From IOR16 sp034927775 (lineage in GTDB: Bacteria; Bacillota; Clostridia; Peptostreptococcales; Anaerovoracaceae), in the NCBI GenBank assembly GCA_034927775.1, contig JAYFPL010000077.1, positions 17,322 to 81,321 of the forward strand: DNA of 64,000 nt. Direction: 5' to 3'. Positions 41,486-50,351 of this stretch are shown here, piece by piece; the stretch's first letter is position 1, and every line of letters begins with the position of its first letter. Under the pieces are notes generated by a model, which was given only the letters and a program-made list of their open reading frames with translations, was not told the origin of the DNA and made no database searches. The position numbers and the translations under genes were made by a program.

Positions 41486-42100
41486 CTATGACAACTCTTT
41501 TTCAGAGAATTCTATCGTCACTGCATATACAAATTCATACCCTTGTTCTTGGTATACTTGTGGTTCATTAAAATAAGTAGCACCATAAGAAGAAATCTCA
41601 TCTTTTGATGTAAAAATTTGTATTGCTACGGGAATTTCTTTTTCACACTCTATTGTTTCCATTGAAAAATTTTCTGTTGATGCAAACAATGTTGAATTAG
41701 TCATTCCCTCTGTATTTATTTTTTGATTCGTGTGATGTTCCACACCAGAAATGGTATCACCATTTTGAATGGCTACATGAAATCCCTCACCAAGGTGATT
41801 AAATTCAATCGCAATCCTACCTGCTTTGTTTTCAATTACATGGTTTCCGCCAGTTTCATAAATCCATGTACCATTATCATCAAGCTTATAGCATTTGATT
41901 GAAATGCTCTTTATATTTTCACCAACCGTATAATCAAAAAACTCACTGAAATTATCATTTTTCAGTAATTTAACAATTCCATTCTCTTGTTCCGTGAGAT
42001 CAGCCACTTTTAATTGCATTAAAACTTCTTGATTTTCACCACAAGCTGTCATGCACAGTATAAAAAGCAGTAATAAAACTATTGAGGTTATCTTTTTCAT
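41486..42100 (-). CDS. Hypothetical lipoprotein
   Basis: 204 residues with a lipoprotein signal peptide (KKITSIVLLLLFILCMTACG, lipidated Cys20). The mature part has no recognised domain; it is beta-rich in appearance and starts ENQEVLMQLKVADLTEQENG. A GEGFHVAIQNGDTISGVEHH segment stands out. It follows the 42193-42816 pair and could be their target, but it is separated by a 92-base gap. Confidence 0.8.
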   Translation of the reverse strand: MKKITSIVLLLLFILCMTACGENQEVLMQLKVADLTEQENGIVKLLKNDNFSEFFDYTVGENIKSISIKCYKLDDNGTWIYETGGNHVIENKAGRIAIEFNHLGEGFHVAIQNGDTISGVEHHTNQKINTEGMTNSTLFASTENFSMETIECEKEIPVAIQIFTSKDEISSYGATYFNEPQVYQEQGYEFVYAVTIEFSEKELS

Positions 42101-42192
42101 ATTTTCTTACCTTTCGAATACAAATAAACGATTCTTGCTATTACTATTATTTCTCCAATGTTCTGCTATTAATATTGTAATTAGCGATCCAT

Positions 42193-42513
42193 TTATTCTA
42201 AATCTTGAATGGTCATTTTCCCTAGTTCCTTTTTTTGTTTGTATTTCTCTCTACAAGCAAAATAAATAATCAAATATACTAATGTAGGAATATTTGATAA
42301 GATAAAGGTTGATGCCATCAAGCTGAAAACATCCCAATGACTCATACCATCATAAATTGCCAAAGAAACAATCATCAACAAAGAATAAGCAAAAAATATA
42401 AGTGGCAATACCAAGCCAAACCATTTATTCTCTTTTTTTGAAAGAAAAATCTGTAGCCATATACCACCTACTATAATTAGTAATACAGCAATAATGCTAA
42501 TACTAATACGCAT
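42193..42513 (-). CDS. Three-helix hypothetical membrane protein
   Basis: 106 residues with three hydrophobic stretches (about 3-22, 32-53 and 65-87) and a charged C-terminus. It begins on the base after the DUF2089-type regulator's stop. This regulator-membrane protein arrangement resembles the DUF2089-linked small membrane pairs of Firmicutes. Function unknown. Confidence 0.75.
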   Translation of the reverse strand: MRISISIIAVLLIIVGGIWLQIFLSKKENKWFGLVLPLIFFAYSLLMIVSLAIYDGMSHWDVFSLMASTFILSNIPTLVYLIIYFACREKYKQKKELGKMTIQDLE

Positions 42514-42816
42514 TTACACATCCTCCTTTTTCATTTTCTTATATTCATTTATTAGAATTTTGGCTGCTTCAAAATCAACTTTATCATTGACTGCAAGTCG
42601 CTTTATTAAAGCAATATATGGTTCATTTGCAGAATCCTCGCTGATTTGAATTTTTTGTATCAGTTTATCCAGCCTAAGTCGAACCGTAGGATATGTTACA
42701 CCATATTGATTCGCAATTTCTTTTAATGAACCGGATGCCAAAATAAATTTTTTTATAAACGAAACATCTTCATTATCAAGATTTATCATCCATTCAGGAA
42801 CAATTTCTATTGCCAT
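42514..42816 (-). CDS. DUF2089-type HTH regulator
   Basis: 100 residues. The helix-turn-helix FILASGSLKEIANQYGVTYP, then TVRLRLDKLIQKIQISED, is the DUF2089 family. The ATG at 42816 has GGAGG five to six bases upstream. A perfect 14-bp inverted repeat covers the promoter region 11-51 bases upstream, making autoregulation likely. With the membrane protein and lipoprotein downstream it forms a small accessory cassette. Confidence 0.88.
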   Translation of the reverse strand: MAIEIVPEWMINLDNEDVSFIKKFILASGSLKEIANQYGVTYPTVRLRLDKLIQKIQISEDSANEPYIALIKRLAVNDKVDFEAAKILINEYKKMKKEDV

Positions 42817-42826
42817 AAGAACCTCC

Positions 42827-42867
42827 ACTTTAATAATATTAAGGTTATACTATAATATTATTAAAGT
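42827..42867. promoter_or_regulatory. 14-bp perfect inverted repeat, likely operator of the DUF2089 unit
   Basis: ACTTTAATAATATT and AATATTATTAAAGT with a 13-base spacer. It overlaps a minus-strand promoter with TTGACT near 42866-42871 and TATAAC near 42845-42850 (15-base spacing). Confidence 0.7.
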
Positions 42868-42930
42868 CAATACTGATTATTTATTTTATAAAATTTGTAA
42901 TAACTAAAAATATGTAATTCTAATTAAGAT

Positions 42931-42977
42931 AATAAATGAGCTGATATCATTTAAATTATGACATCAGCTCATTTATT
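42931..42977 (-). terminator. Strong hairpin after iadA
   Basis: AATAAATGAGCTGAT and ATCAGCTCATTTATT, a 15-bp perfect stem. The T run is split by A residues, so it may end transcription on both strands with moderate efficiency. Confidence 0.75.
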
Positions 42978-43000
42978 AGAATTTAAGTATTACCTTTTTA

Positions 43001-44191
43001 TTAATCTGCTTTTGGATTTTCAAAAGTACCAAATACGATTTGTTTCCCATCTTTGACCATTATCTTTCCTTTTGCAATCACCGTATCGATGCTTAAATCC
43101 TCTGCATTTAATAGGCAAAGGTCCGCATCGTAGCCTTCTTCAACACGGCCTTTTCCCTTAAGTTTCAGGATTCTAGCTGGATTTGAAGTGATGGCTTTTA
43201 TTGCAATTTCAAGAGGAATTTCAGCCTTTTTCACACATTCCCGAACTTCCTTTAAAAGGCAGCTGCCCTTTCCGATCCCGATTCCAACAAACTCTTGCTT
43301 TTCATTGAAAATCGGAAGGCTTCCCTGACCGTCGGATGAAATTGTAAACAGATCGCTGCTGACACCTTCGTCCAACATACGCTTTATACCTGTACATACT
43401 CGAACTTCATCGCAAATGGTTTCCCAATAATCAATATCTTCATTTCCGGTAAAATCCACAAAGCCTCCATTTTTGGCATATGCTAAACATCGTTCAAAAA
43501 GCATTGCATTTCGATTGATGTGTGTTGGTAAAAATTGAGATCTCGGAATTTCTGTTTCCTCCACAGTACGCTCAATCAAATCAATGCATCGAGGGCTATC
43601 ACCTAAGTGTATATTCAAAATACCGGCTTTTCCCGACAACATGCCACCCACTCTGCTGTCTGCCGCAATTCGAATAAATTCCTCAAAGGTAGGCTGAGAA
43701 GAACGATGATCTGAAATAGCAATCTCTCCCACTCCAATAACCTTATCAAGTATCATAATATCTTTCATCAAGCTATCCGTCAATGTATGCACCGGCACTT
43801 GATAAGATCCCGTATATACAAAAGTGCTAATACCCTCTTCTTCCAACCCTTTTGCCTTTGCTAAAAGTGATGTCATATCTCTGCCAACGCCGTCCGTACC
43901 AATGCAACCAACGACCGTCGTAATTCCACAGGTAGTAAGATCAGTTAACGTAGCTTCTGGCGTTCTTGTCGCAAAACCACCTTCACCGCCTCCACCCATA
44001 ATGTGTTCATGAGAATCAATGAATCCAGGCACTAAGCACTTTCCTGTACCATCAATGATTTCTACTTCTACATTTTGTCCTAGCTCTAAGTCTTTACCAA
44101 TCTGACAGATTTTACCGCCGGCGATTAAAACATCCATCTTGCCTAAGCATTCCGGTGCATATACTGTTGCATTTTTTATTTGCTTTATCAT
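43001..44191 (-). CDS. iadA: Isoaspartyl dipeptidase (beta-aspartyl peptidase)
   Basis: 396 residues of the amidohydrolase superfamily; cleaves isoaspartyl dipeptides from damaged proteins. The metal-site HxH is at His61/His63 (GFIDSHEHIMGGGGEGGF); a later VYTGSYQVPVHTLT, FLPTHINRNAMLFERCL and the Asp in LFTISSDGQGSLPIF complete the site. It follows the YfcC transporter by 38 bases; both lie behind a sigma-54 promoter. The pair imports and breaks down isoaspartyl or similar dipeptides. Confidence 0.93.
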   Translation of the reverse strand: MIKQIKNATVYAPECLGKMDVLIAGGKICQIGKDLELGQNVEVEIIDGTGKCLVPGFIDSHEHIMGGGGEGGFATRTPEATLTDLTTCGITTVVGCIGTDGVGRDMTSLLAKAKGLEEEGISTFVYTGSYQVPVHTLTDSLMKDIMILDKVIGVGEIAISDHRSSQPTFEEFIRIAADSRVGGMLSGKAGILNIHLGDSPRCIDLIERTVEETEIPRSQFLPTHINRNAMLFERCLAYAKNGGFVDFTGNEDIDYWETICDEVRVCTGIKRMLDEGVSSDLFTISSDGQGSLPIFNEKQEFVGIGIGKGSCLLKEVRECVKKAEIPLEIAIKAITSNPARILKLKGKGRVEEGYDADLCLLNAEDLSIDTVIAKGKIMVKDGKQIVFGTFENPKAD

Positions 44192-44229
44192 GGTTTACCT
44201 CTTTTGTTGTCTATCCGTTAAAACTGATT

Positions 44230-45759
44230 TTAAAAACCACTCATACTTGCAATTATTATAGTCACAACTGCCATAGCATAGAGTATTCCTAAGAATTTCA
44301 TCATAAATTTAATCCATTTTGCCCAATCAAGTCTTGCAATCGCTAAAGCACCCATTAGACAACCAGAAGTTGGAACAATTAAATTCGTTAAAGCATCACC
44401 AAGCTGGAACGCTAAAACAGCAGTCTGACGCGTTACACCTAAAAGATCTGCTAAAGGTGCCATAATTGGCATTGTCAATGCGGCCTGACCGGAACCGGAT
44501 ACAACAAAGAAATTGAAAACAGACTGGAAAATATACATAAGTACTGCTGCAGCTGTTGCAGATAATCCTACAAATGCACCACTTAATCCATTTAAAATCG
44601 TATTCAATACAGTTCCGTCCGTTGGTTCTGCTCCACCAAGTACAAGCATAATACCCTGTGCCATACCAACAATCATTGCAGCTCCAACCAAATCCGATAC
44701 ACCCGTTTTAAAAGATTGTGCCATATCATTTATGGTCATATTATTTAGCTTAAATATGACACCGATAATACCGGCAACAATACCCATGATGAAAAACTGT
44801 GTTGCCAATTCCGGGATATAGTATCCATTTTTCATTACACCCCAAACAACCCAAACCATTCCAACTACGATAGTCAAAAGTACCAAAGCGTGACCAATTC
44901 CGAATTTTTGTACTTCCCCGGATTGTCCTTCAAAATCTTTTCTAAAGTATTCATCCGATTCAAAAGCAACGGATTTCATAGGATCTTTTTTAATTTTCGC
45001 TGCATAAATCATTGTCAATGCAACACCAACACCCGTAAAAATCACCCACATCACAATACGGAAATTTGCACCGGAAAAAACAGGCACTCCAGCAATTCCC
45101 TGTGCAATTGCAACAGAAAACGGATTCATCCAAGAAGTACCAAATCCAATCTGCGTAGCAACATAAGTAATCAAAATTCCAACAACGGAATCATAGCCCA
45201 TTGCAATAACAAGTGGAATTAAAATCATTGCGAAAGGTAAAGCTTCCTCTCCCATACCAAATACGGCTCCTCCAAGAGAAAAGAGTATAAACAGTAAAGG
45301 AAGTAATAGCTTTTCTCTTCCCTGCGTTTTTCCAATCATATTCATAATTCCGGTTTCTACCGCACCTGTACGCAAAATAATTCCAAATGCACCACCGATG
45401 ACTAAAATAAACGCAATAACACCAACTGCAGAACCCCATTTGTCGCCTTTTACCATACCTTCAAATACATAATTGAATAAGCCGACTTCACCATATGGTT
45501 CAAACAAAGAAATACCTTCTTTTAATGGTTCTCCATTATCATTCAATACATACTGAAAGCTTCCGTCTTGAATGACTGTTCTGGTTTTTTCTACCCCATT
45601 TACCATGTATGTAACTTCCTCAGTCGAATACATACCTTGAGGAATGAGGTAGGTTAGCAATGCAGCTAAAACTACTACCAGAAAAATAATGACGTAAGTA
45701 TCCGGCATTTGAAAGCCTTTGTTTAGAGTTTCTAAACCTTTTTTCTTATCCTTACTCAT
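44230..45759 (-). CDS. YfcC-family transporter
   Basis: 509 residues with 12 or so membrane helices. GAFGIILRTGAVETGIMNMI, GMGEEALPFAMILIPLVIAM and the late VVSGSGQAALTMPIMAPLAD, DALTNLIVPTSGCLMGALAI are typical of the YfcC/COG1288 family (relatives: AbgT, DcuC, arginine/ornithine antiporters). The ATG at 45759 has GGAGG upstream. Downstream iadA suggests a peptide or amino-acid substrate, but this is inference. Confidence 0.88.
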   Translation of the reverse strand: MSKDKKKGLETLNKGFQMPDTYVIIFLVVVLAALLTYLIPQGMYSTEEVTYMVNGVEKTRTVIQDGSFQYVLNDNGEPLKEGISLFEPYGEVGLFNYVFEGMVKGDKWGSAVGVIAFILVIGGAFGIILRTGAVETGIMNMIGKTQGREKLLLPLLFILFSLGGAVFGMGEEALPFAMILIPLVIAMGYDSVVGILITYVATQIGFGTSWMNPFSVAIAQGIAGVPVFSGANFRIVMWVIFTGVGVALTMIYAAKIKKDPMKSVAFESDEYFRKDFEGQSGEVQKFGIGHALVLLTIVVGMVWVVWGVMKNGYYIPELATQFFIMGIVAGIIGVIFKLNNMTINDMAQSFKTGVSDLVGAAMIVGMAQGIMLVLGGAEPTDGTVLNTILNGLSGAFVGLSATAAAVLMYIFQSVFNFFVVSGSGQAALTMPIMAPLADLLGVTRQTAVLAFQLGDALTNLIVPTSGCLMGALAIARLDWAKWIKFMMKFLGILYAMAVVTIIIASMSGF

Positions 45760-45807
45760 TTCACACCTCCAAAAATAAATATAAATAACTTCTGACAAAA
45801 TAATATA

Positions 45808-45823
45808 AGCAAAAAGGATGCCA
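45808..45823 (-). promoter_or_regulatory. Sigma-54 promoter of yfcC-iadA
   Basis: On the minus strand TGGCATCCTTTTTGCT fits TGGCAY-N5-TTGCW with exact -24/-12 spacing, about 50 bases before the yfcC start. Confidence 0.85.
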
Positions 45824-45859
45824 TTTCTAAATATTCTCCTCTTTTTAGATGAAAATATA

Positions 45860-45912
45860 TAAAAAAAGCAAGGATATTTCCTAATTTTTACTTTATTATA
45901 GGAAACTCTTGC
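45860..45912 (-). terminator. Terminator of the sigma-54 activator gene
   Basis: GCAAGAGTTTCCTA and TAGGAAATATCCTTGC (imperfect) around a 15-base loop, followed by TTTTTTTAT on the minus strand. Its TTTCCTA/TAGGAAA arms could also act as an upstream activator site 55-80 bases from the sigma-54 promoter. Confidence 0.8.
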
Positions 45913-45976
45913 TTTATCTCTATCGCTTTATTTAATTTTTATCATTAAACAATCTAATAAAATTGGTCTTATGGCT

Positions 45977-47776
45977 TTATTTGGTTGCCATTTTTTCCAA
46001 AACCATTTCTCCTTTTTTTGTTAAACTAGCCCCACTCCGACCCTTTTTTAGAATTAAATAATCTTCTCTTTCCAATTGTTTAAGGCGAGTTCTAACTTGA
46101 CCTTCCGTACAATGTTTTCCGCAATTTGTTAAATATCTTGCTATATTTACTCTTCCGGCAATACGTTTTTGTTTTTGCAAATTCGATACAGCTTGTAATA
46201 TTTCAAAAAGCTCTACACTGATTGATTCAAAAAAATTAGCAAAGGACTGTGCACTTTTGATATGATCCGTGTCATCCGTTGTAAATTCAAAAAAATGTGT
46301 ATCCGGTAAATCACATATGCAAAGATGATTTTCTTTCTGCCTAACGGCTAACATATATTTAATCGTATTATATAATTCTCTCACATTCCCATTCCATCTA
46401 AGTTTTTGAAATACATTAAAAACCTCATCTTCAACCTCTATGGAATGACCAAGTTCTTTTTTTATGAAATGCTTCACTAAAGGTTTTATTTCTTCTGGCA
46501 TTTCTCGCAAAGTTGGTAAATGAATGCATCCCATTTTTAAACGAAAATAAAGATCCGCACGAAATTGCCCATTATGAACCATTTCTTTTAAATTTTTATT
46601 CGTTGCAGCGATGACTCGAATATCTACTTTTTTTATATTATTTCCTCCAAGAGGCATAATTTCTTTTTCTTGCAAAACACGCAGTAGTTTTGTTTGCATT
46701 CTTGCAGAAATGTCACCGATTTCATCTAAAAATATGCTTCCACCGTCTGCTTGCTCAAAAAGCCCTCGTTTTCCTCCTTTTCGAGCACCTGTAAATGCAC
46801 CTTCTTCATATCCAAACAATTCGCTTTCCATCAATTCTTCCGGAAAAGCACTGAAATTTGCAGCCACATACGGACCATTTTTCCGATTGGATGCATTATG
46901 GATGGAGGATGCAAACAATTCTTTCCCAGTTCCGCTTTCTCCTTCAATTAATACAGTTAAATCCGTTTTCGCTAGTTTTTTTGCTTTTTCCTTTTCTTCT
47001 AACAGCCTCGGTGATGTCCCCAATAGATTTGAAAAAGAATGAACCGCAACATAACCCTTACTCTGCAGTTTTTCTTTTAAGAGATTTCGCATTACTTCCG
47101 TTTCAGCATTCATTAAAACCATTTTTTTTGAAATCTCAATAATTTTTGTTGTATATGGACGAACGACAGAATTTCCATCCCAATTAGATACACCGATTAA
47201 TTCAGCAATTCCGACTAAGGAAGCAAGGTCTAAACCACGCGGCTTTAAATCTATAATTTTTCCAATGCTCCTCGGTACCATATGAACTTCGCCCGGAGTA
47301 ATCGCAATCGAAAAAGCAGACAAATCAAGAGGTTTTTTCCCCTCTTTTTTATAGTCTGCTTCCATTGCGGGATACCATGCAACGTATTCGATATGATTGA
47401 CCCCTATCTCGAATAAATTTTGAATACAAGTCTCTGCCGTTTCTTTTGCATCATTAACAAATAAAACCTTTTGGCCTTTTGAGATTGTTATAACCTGCTC
47501 AATTTCATCCAACTGCAAAAAACGCCGGCACACAAAATAGGAAATCCCTTCTGTTAAAAGATTTGCTTCTTCCATCTCTCTTTTTAGCTCAGCACTGGAA
47601 AGCAGAACAATATCTGCGGCTTGCTCCACTTCATGAATCTGCCCTAAGCCCGTATCAAGCGCATAAGAAATAATCTGGATTCCTTCTCCCAGAACATCTT
47701 TTAATTGTTGCTCCAGACATTTTTTTGTTCCTTCCGAACCGGCAATGAGCACAACCGTTTTTTTTGCATTTGTCAT
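45977..47776 (-). CDS. Sigma-54-dependent transcription activator
   Basis: 599 residues. Residues 1-230 are a sensory part of alpha/beta type without a standard receiver Asp, perhaps related to PrpR-N (TVVLIAGSEGTKKCLEQQL, QKVLFVNDAKETAETCIQNL). The AAA+ domain is complete: Walker A LIEGESGTGKELFASSIH, the sigma-54-contacting FGYEEGAFTGARKGG, Walker B GGSIFLDEIGDI and FRADLYFRLKMGCIHLPTLR. The C-terminus is not a Fis-type HTH but a winged helix (NIARYLTNCGKHCTEGQVRT, LKQLEREDYLILKKGRSGA). It lies directly upstream of the sigma-54 promoter of yfcC-iadA and 11 bases after trpS. Confidence 0.93.
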   Translation of the reverse strand: MTNAKKTVVLIAGSEGTKKCLEQQLKDVLGEGIQIISYALDTGLGQIHEVEQAADIVLLSSAELKREMEEANLLTEGISYFVCRRFLQLDEIEQVITISKGQKVLFVNDAKETAETCIQNLFEIGVNHIEYVAWYPAMEADYKKEGKKPLDLSAFSIAITPGEVHMVPRSIGKIIDLKPRGLDLASLVGIAELIGVSNWDGNSVVRPYTTKIIEISKKMVLMNAETEVMRNLLKEKLQSKGYVAVHSFSNLLGTSPRLLEEKEKAKKLAKTDLTVLIEGESGTGKELFASSIHNASNRKNGPYVAANFSAFPEELMESELFGYEEGAFTGARKGGKRGLFEQADGGSIFLDEIGDISARMQTKLLRVLQEKEIMPLGGNNIKKVDIRVIAATNKNLKEMVHNGQFRADLYFRLKMGCIHLPTLREMPEEIKPLVKHFIKKELGHSIEVEDEVFNVFQKLRWNGNVRELYNTIKYMLAVRQKENHLCICDLPDTHFFEFTTDDTDHIKSAQSFANFFESISVELFEILQAVSNLQKQKRIAGRVNIARYLTNCGKHCTEGQVRTRLKQLEREDYLILKKGRSGASLTKKGEMVLEKMATK

Positions 47777-47787
47777 AGGTTCTATCC

Positions 47788-48768
47788 TTAATATCCTAAA
47801 CCAAACCGTTCCTTTACACGTTTTATTGTTACTTCAGAAATAGCATTGGCACGTTCTGCGCCATCCTTTAAAATCTCTAATAATTCCTGAGATTCTCTGA
47901 TTTCCTGAAAACGTTCTTGAATTGGTGTCATAGCATCTACTGCAATTTCAACCAAATCCTTTTTAAAATCACCGTATCCATGTCCTTCATAGTTTCTTTC
48001 AATTTCTGAAACTTCTTTCCCGGAAAACGCACTGTAAATGTTAAGTAAATTACTGATTCCTTGTTTATTCTCCATGTCAAAACGAACGACACCATCCGAA
48101 TCCGTAGTTGCTTTCATAATAGATTTTTTTATTTTTTGCGGCGTATCCAGTAACGATATACGACTGTGTACATTTTCTGCACTTTTACTCATTTTACATG
48201 TAGGATCATCCAACGCCATAATACGTGCGCCGCTCTTTAAAAATCTTCCATCCGGCACAACGAAGGTATTCCCATATTTATTATTTACACGAATCGCAAG
48301 GTCTCTTGTCAGTTCAATATGTTGCTTCTGGTCATTCCCAACCGGAACAATGTCCGTATCATAAAGTAAAATATCTGCTGCCATCAAAACCGGATAGTTA
48401 AATAATCCTGCAGGAGCAGACTCTCTTCCTTTGCTTTTCTGTTTAAATTGCGTCATACGAGAAAGTTCACCTGTATATGCCGCACAAGTCAATACCCAAC
48501 AAAGTTCTGCATGTCCGCTGACATCTGATTGTACAAAAACAATAGACTTTTTAGGATCCAATCCAACTGCGAGATAAAGTGCTGCAACATCTAGAATATT
48601 TTTACGTAAGGTCGCCGGATCTTGTTGAACCGTAATCGAATGCATATCTACAATGCAATACAAACAATCGTTTTCATTCTGTAATTCCACAAACTGTTTC
48701 AAAGCACCTAAATAATTCCCAATATGTATATTTCCTGTAGGCTGAACACCTGAAAACACCCTTTTCAT
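47788..48768 (-). CDS. trpS: Tryptophanyl-tRNA synthetase
   Basis: 326 residues. Class I signatures: FSGVQPTGNIHIGNYLGAL (HIGH-like) and CKMSKSAENVHS (KMSKS). The ATG at 48768 lies 2 bases after the sigF stop and its ribosome site (GGAGGG) is in the sigF C-terminal codons, so translation is coupled. No T-box leader fits in the space, which is unusual for a Firmicute trpS. Confidence 0.95.
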   Translation of the reverse strand: MKRVFSGVQPTGNIHIGNYLGALKQFVELQNENDCLYCIVDMHSITVQQDPATLRKNILDVAALYLAVGLDPKKSIVFVQSDVSGHAELCWVLTCAAYTGELSRMTQFKQKSKGRESAPAGLFNYPVLMAADILLYDTDIVPVGNDQKQHIELTRDLAIRVNNKYGNTFVVPDGRFLKSGARIMALDDPTCKMSKSAENVHSRISLLDTPQKIKKSIMKATTDSDGVVRFDMENKQGISNLLNIYSAFSGKEVSEIERNYEGHGYGDFKKDLVEIAVDAMTPIQERFQEIRESQELLEILKDGAERANAISEVTIKRVKERFGLGY

Positions 48769-48770
48769 AA

Positions 48771-49523
48771 TTAAACCCTCCATGCTTCCTTAAACCTGTC
48801 CTTTAATTTCTTTTCAATTCTTGATATCGTCATCTGTGAAACACCAAATTCTTCTGCAATTTGTTGTTGTGTTTTATTTTGTACGAATCGTTTTTGAAAC
48901 AGCTGTCGTTCCTGCTCATCCAATTTATCCAATACACCTTTTATTAGTTCTGCATCTTCAAAACTAGAAAATCCGCTATCTTCAACACCCATATATTTTT
49001 CAAATACAGAACCGTCTCCCTCGTCCTGATTATCATCAAAGGTCTGTTGCAAGGAATATGCTCCGTAAGATTGTCCGCTTTCCATTGCTTCCAATATCTG
49101 CTCCTGTGTATGCCCAAGATATTCCGCCAACTCTTTTACCGTTGGAACACGGTGAAGCTTTGAGGAAAGTGCTTCTTTTGCCTTTGGAAGCTGAGCAGAT
49201 ATTTCTTTAAGCCGCCTTGGTACCTTAATCATCCATCCTTTGTCTCTAAAATACCGTTTAATTTCACCAATGATAGTCGGCGTAGCAAAACTAGTAAATT
49301 CAAATCCTTTCGATGCATCAAACCGTTCCACGGCAAAAACCAAAGCCATAGAACCTACCTGATATAAATCTTCGTATTCCACGCCTTTGTTTAAATATTT
49401 CCGTATTAAAATATCAATCATATATAAATAATGTTCGACAATTTGATTTCTCAGCTCAATATTTTTGGTTTGGCTGTATTTTTCAAATAAGTCTTTCACA
49501 TTGGTTTGGTTCATTGAGGACAT
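48771..49523 (-). CDS. sigF: Sporulation sigma factor F
   Basis: 250 residues. Region 2: EDLYQVGSMALVFAVERFDA, EFTSFATPTIIGEIKRYFRD and KGWMIKVPRRLKEISAQLPK. Region 4: VLDKLDEQERQLFQKRFVQN and TQQQIAEEFGVSQMTISRIE. Third gene of spoIIAA-spoIIAB-sigF; first forespore-specific sigma factor, kept inactive by SpoIIAB. Confidence 0.97.
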   Translation of the reverse strand: MSSMNQTNVKDLFEKYSQTKNIELRNQIVEHYLYMIDILIRKYLNKGVEYEDLYQVGSMALVFAVERFDASKGFEFTSFATPTIIGEIKRYFRDKGWMIKVPRRLKEISAQLPKAKEALSSKLHRVPTVKELAEYLGHTQEQILEAMESGQSYGAYSLQQTFDDNQDEGDGSVFEKYMGVEDSGFSSFEDAELIKGVLDKLDEQERQLFQKRFVQNKTQQQIAEEFGVSQMTISRIEKKLKDRFKEAWRV

Positions 49524-49538
49524 AGAAAACTCCTAAAC

Positions 49539-49946
49539 TCATTTGCAATTACAATACTTTACCATTTTAATTTTTGTTCCCGCCCCGATTTCAGAAAAAA
49601 TATCAACTTCATCCATAAGTGCACGTATGATAAAAATACCCAAACCACCTTCTTTCGGTTCATCGGGATTTGGCATTTGATATTTGCTCATATCATAACC
49701 GCCTGCTTGGTCCGTAATAAAAATCGTGATTTGCTCTTTGCAAACCTCACAGGTTACTTCATAAGATTGTACCCCTGGGCACCCATGACGTACGACATTC
49801 GTACACGCTTCTGAAACCGCTACTTTAATGTCATCAATGGCTTCTACATCAAAACCGATGCTGTTTGCCAAAGAAGAAACCGCCATGCGGATCATACTTA
49901 CGTATTCCGGTTTTCCAGGGACTGAAATTTTCAATAAGTCTGTCAT
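49539..49946 (-). CDS. spoIIAB: Anti-sigma F factor SpoIIAB
   Basis: 135 residues of the GHKL kinase fold: AIDDIKVAVSEACTNVVRHG (N box), ITDQAGGYDMSKYQMPNPDE (G1) and EGGLGIFIIRALMDEVDI (G2). Binds and inhibits sigma F; phosphorylates SpoIIAA. Located between its two partners. Confidence 0.97.
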   Translation of the reverse strand: MTDLLKISVPGKPEYVSMIRMAVSSLANSIGFDVEAIDDIKVAVSEACTNVVRHGCPGVQSYEVTCEVCKEQITIFITDQAGGYDMSKYQMPNPDEPKEGGLGIFIIRALMDEVDIFSEIGAGTKIKMVKYCNCK

Positions 49947-49964
49947 TCAAATCTCCTCGTTTCC

Positions 49965-50273
49965 TTATAGAAAAATTTTGTCAAGACTGGTGATACACAA
50001 TAACTTTTCAATGTTTTCTCTGGGATTTAAAAGGGTAATTTTCTTACCCTTTTCTTGCATTCTTGCGTATGCACCAATCATTACTCCAAGCCCGGTACTG
50101 TCAATGTAGTTTAAATGATCCAAATGCAATAACATATCTTCTGCATTTTCTAAAAAATTATTGTCCAATGCAGCTCGAAGATCTGGAGCGGTTAAAATAT
50201 CTACCTCTCCATATAAAACAATTTCCCATTTTTTTATTTCCTCATTGAAATGACTATCAATCTGCAATGCCAT
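49965..50273 (-). CDS. spoIIAA: Anti-anti-sigma factor SpoIIAA
   Basis: 102 residues, STAS domain. The phosphorylated Ser is in HLNYIDSTGLGVMIGAYARM. The N-terminal EIVLYGEVDILTAPDLRAAL is typical. First gene of the operon; AGGAGG precedes the ATG. Confidence 0.96.
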   Translation of the reverse strand: MALQIDSHFNEEIKKWEIVLYGEVDILTAPDLRAALDNNFLENAEDMLLHLDHLNYIDSTGLGVMIGAYARMQEKGKKITLLNPRENIEKLLCITSLDKIFL

Positions 50274-50351
50274 CTTTTTATGTCCTCCTAAAAACTATAC
50301 CCCTGCCGGTTGTATTTTAAACGTTTAGAATCCTTTTTATTTGCTTACAAT

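Noticed and set aside
42827..42867. 14-bp inverted repeat as transposon ends
   Set aside because: The arms are 13 bases apart with no room for a transposase, and no target duplication is seen. A regulator operator fits better.
46611..47142. Plus-strand ORFs opposite the sigma-54 activator
   Set aside because: Shadows of the AAA+ domain. No ribosome sites.
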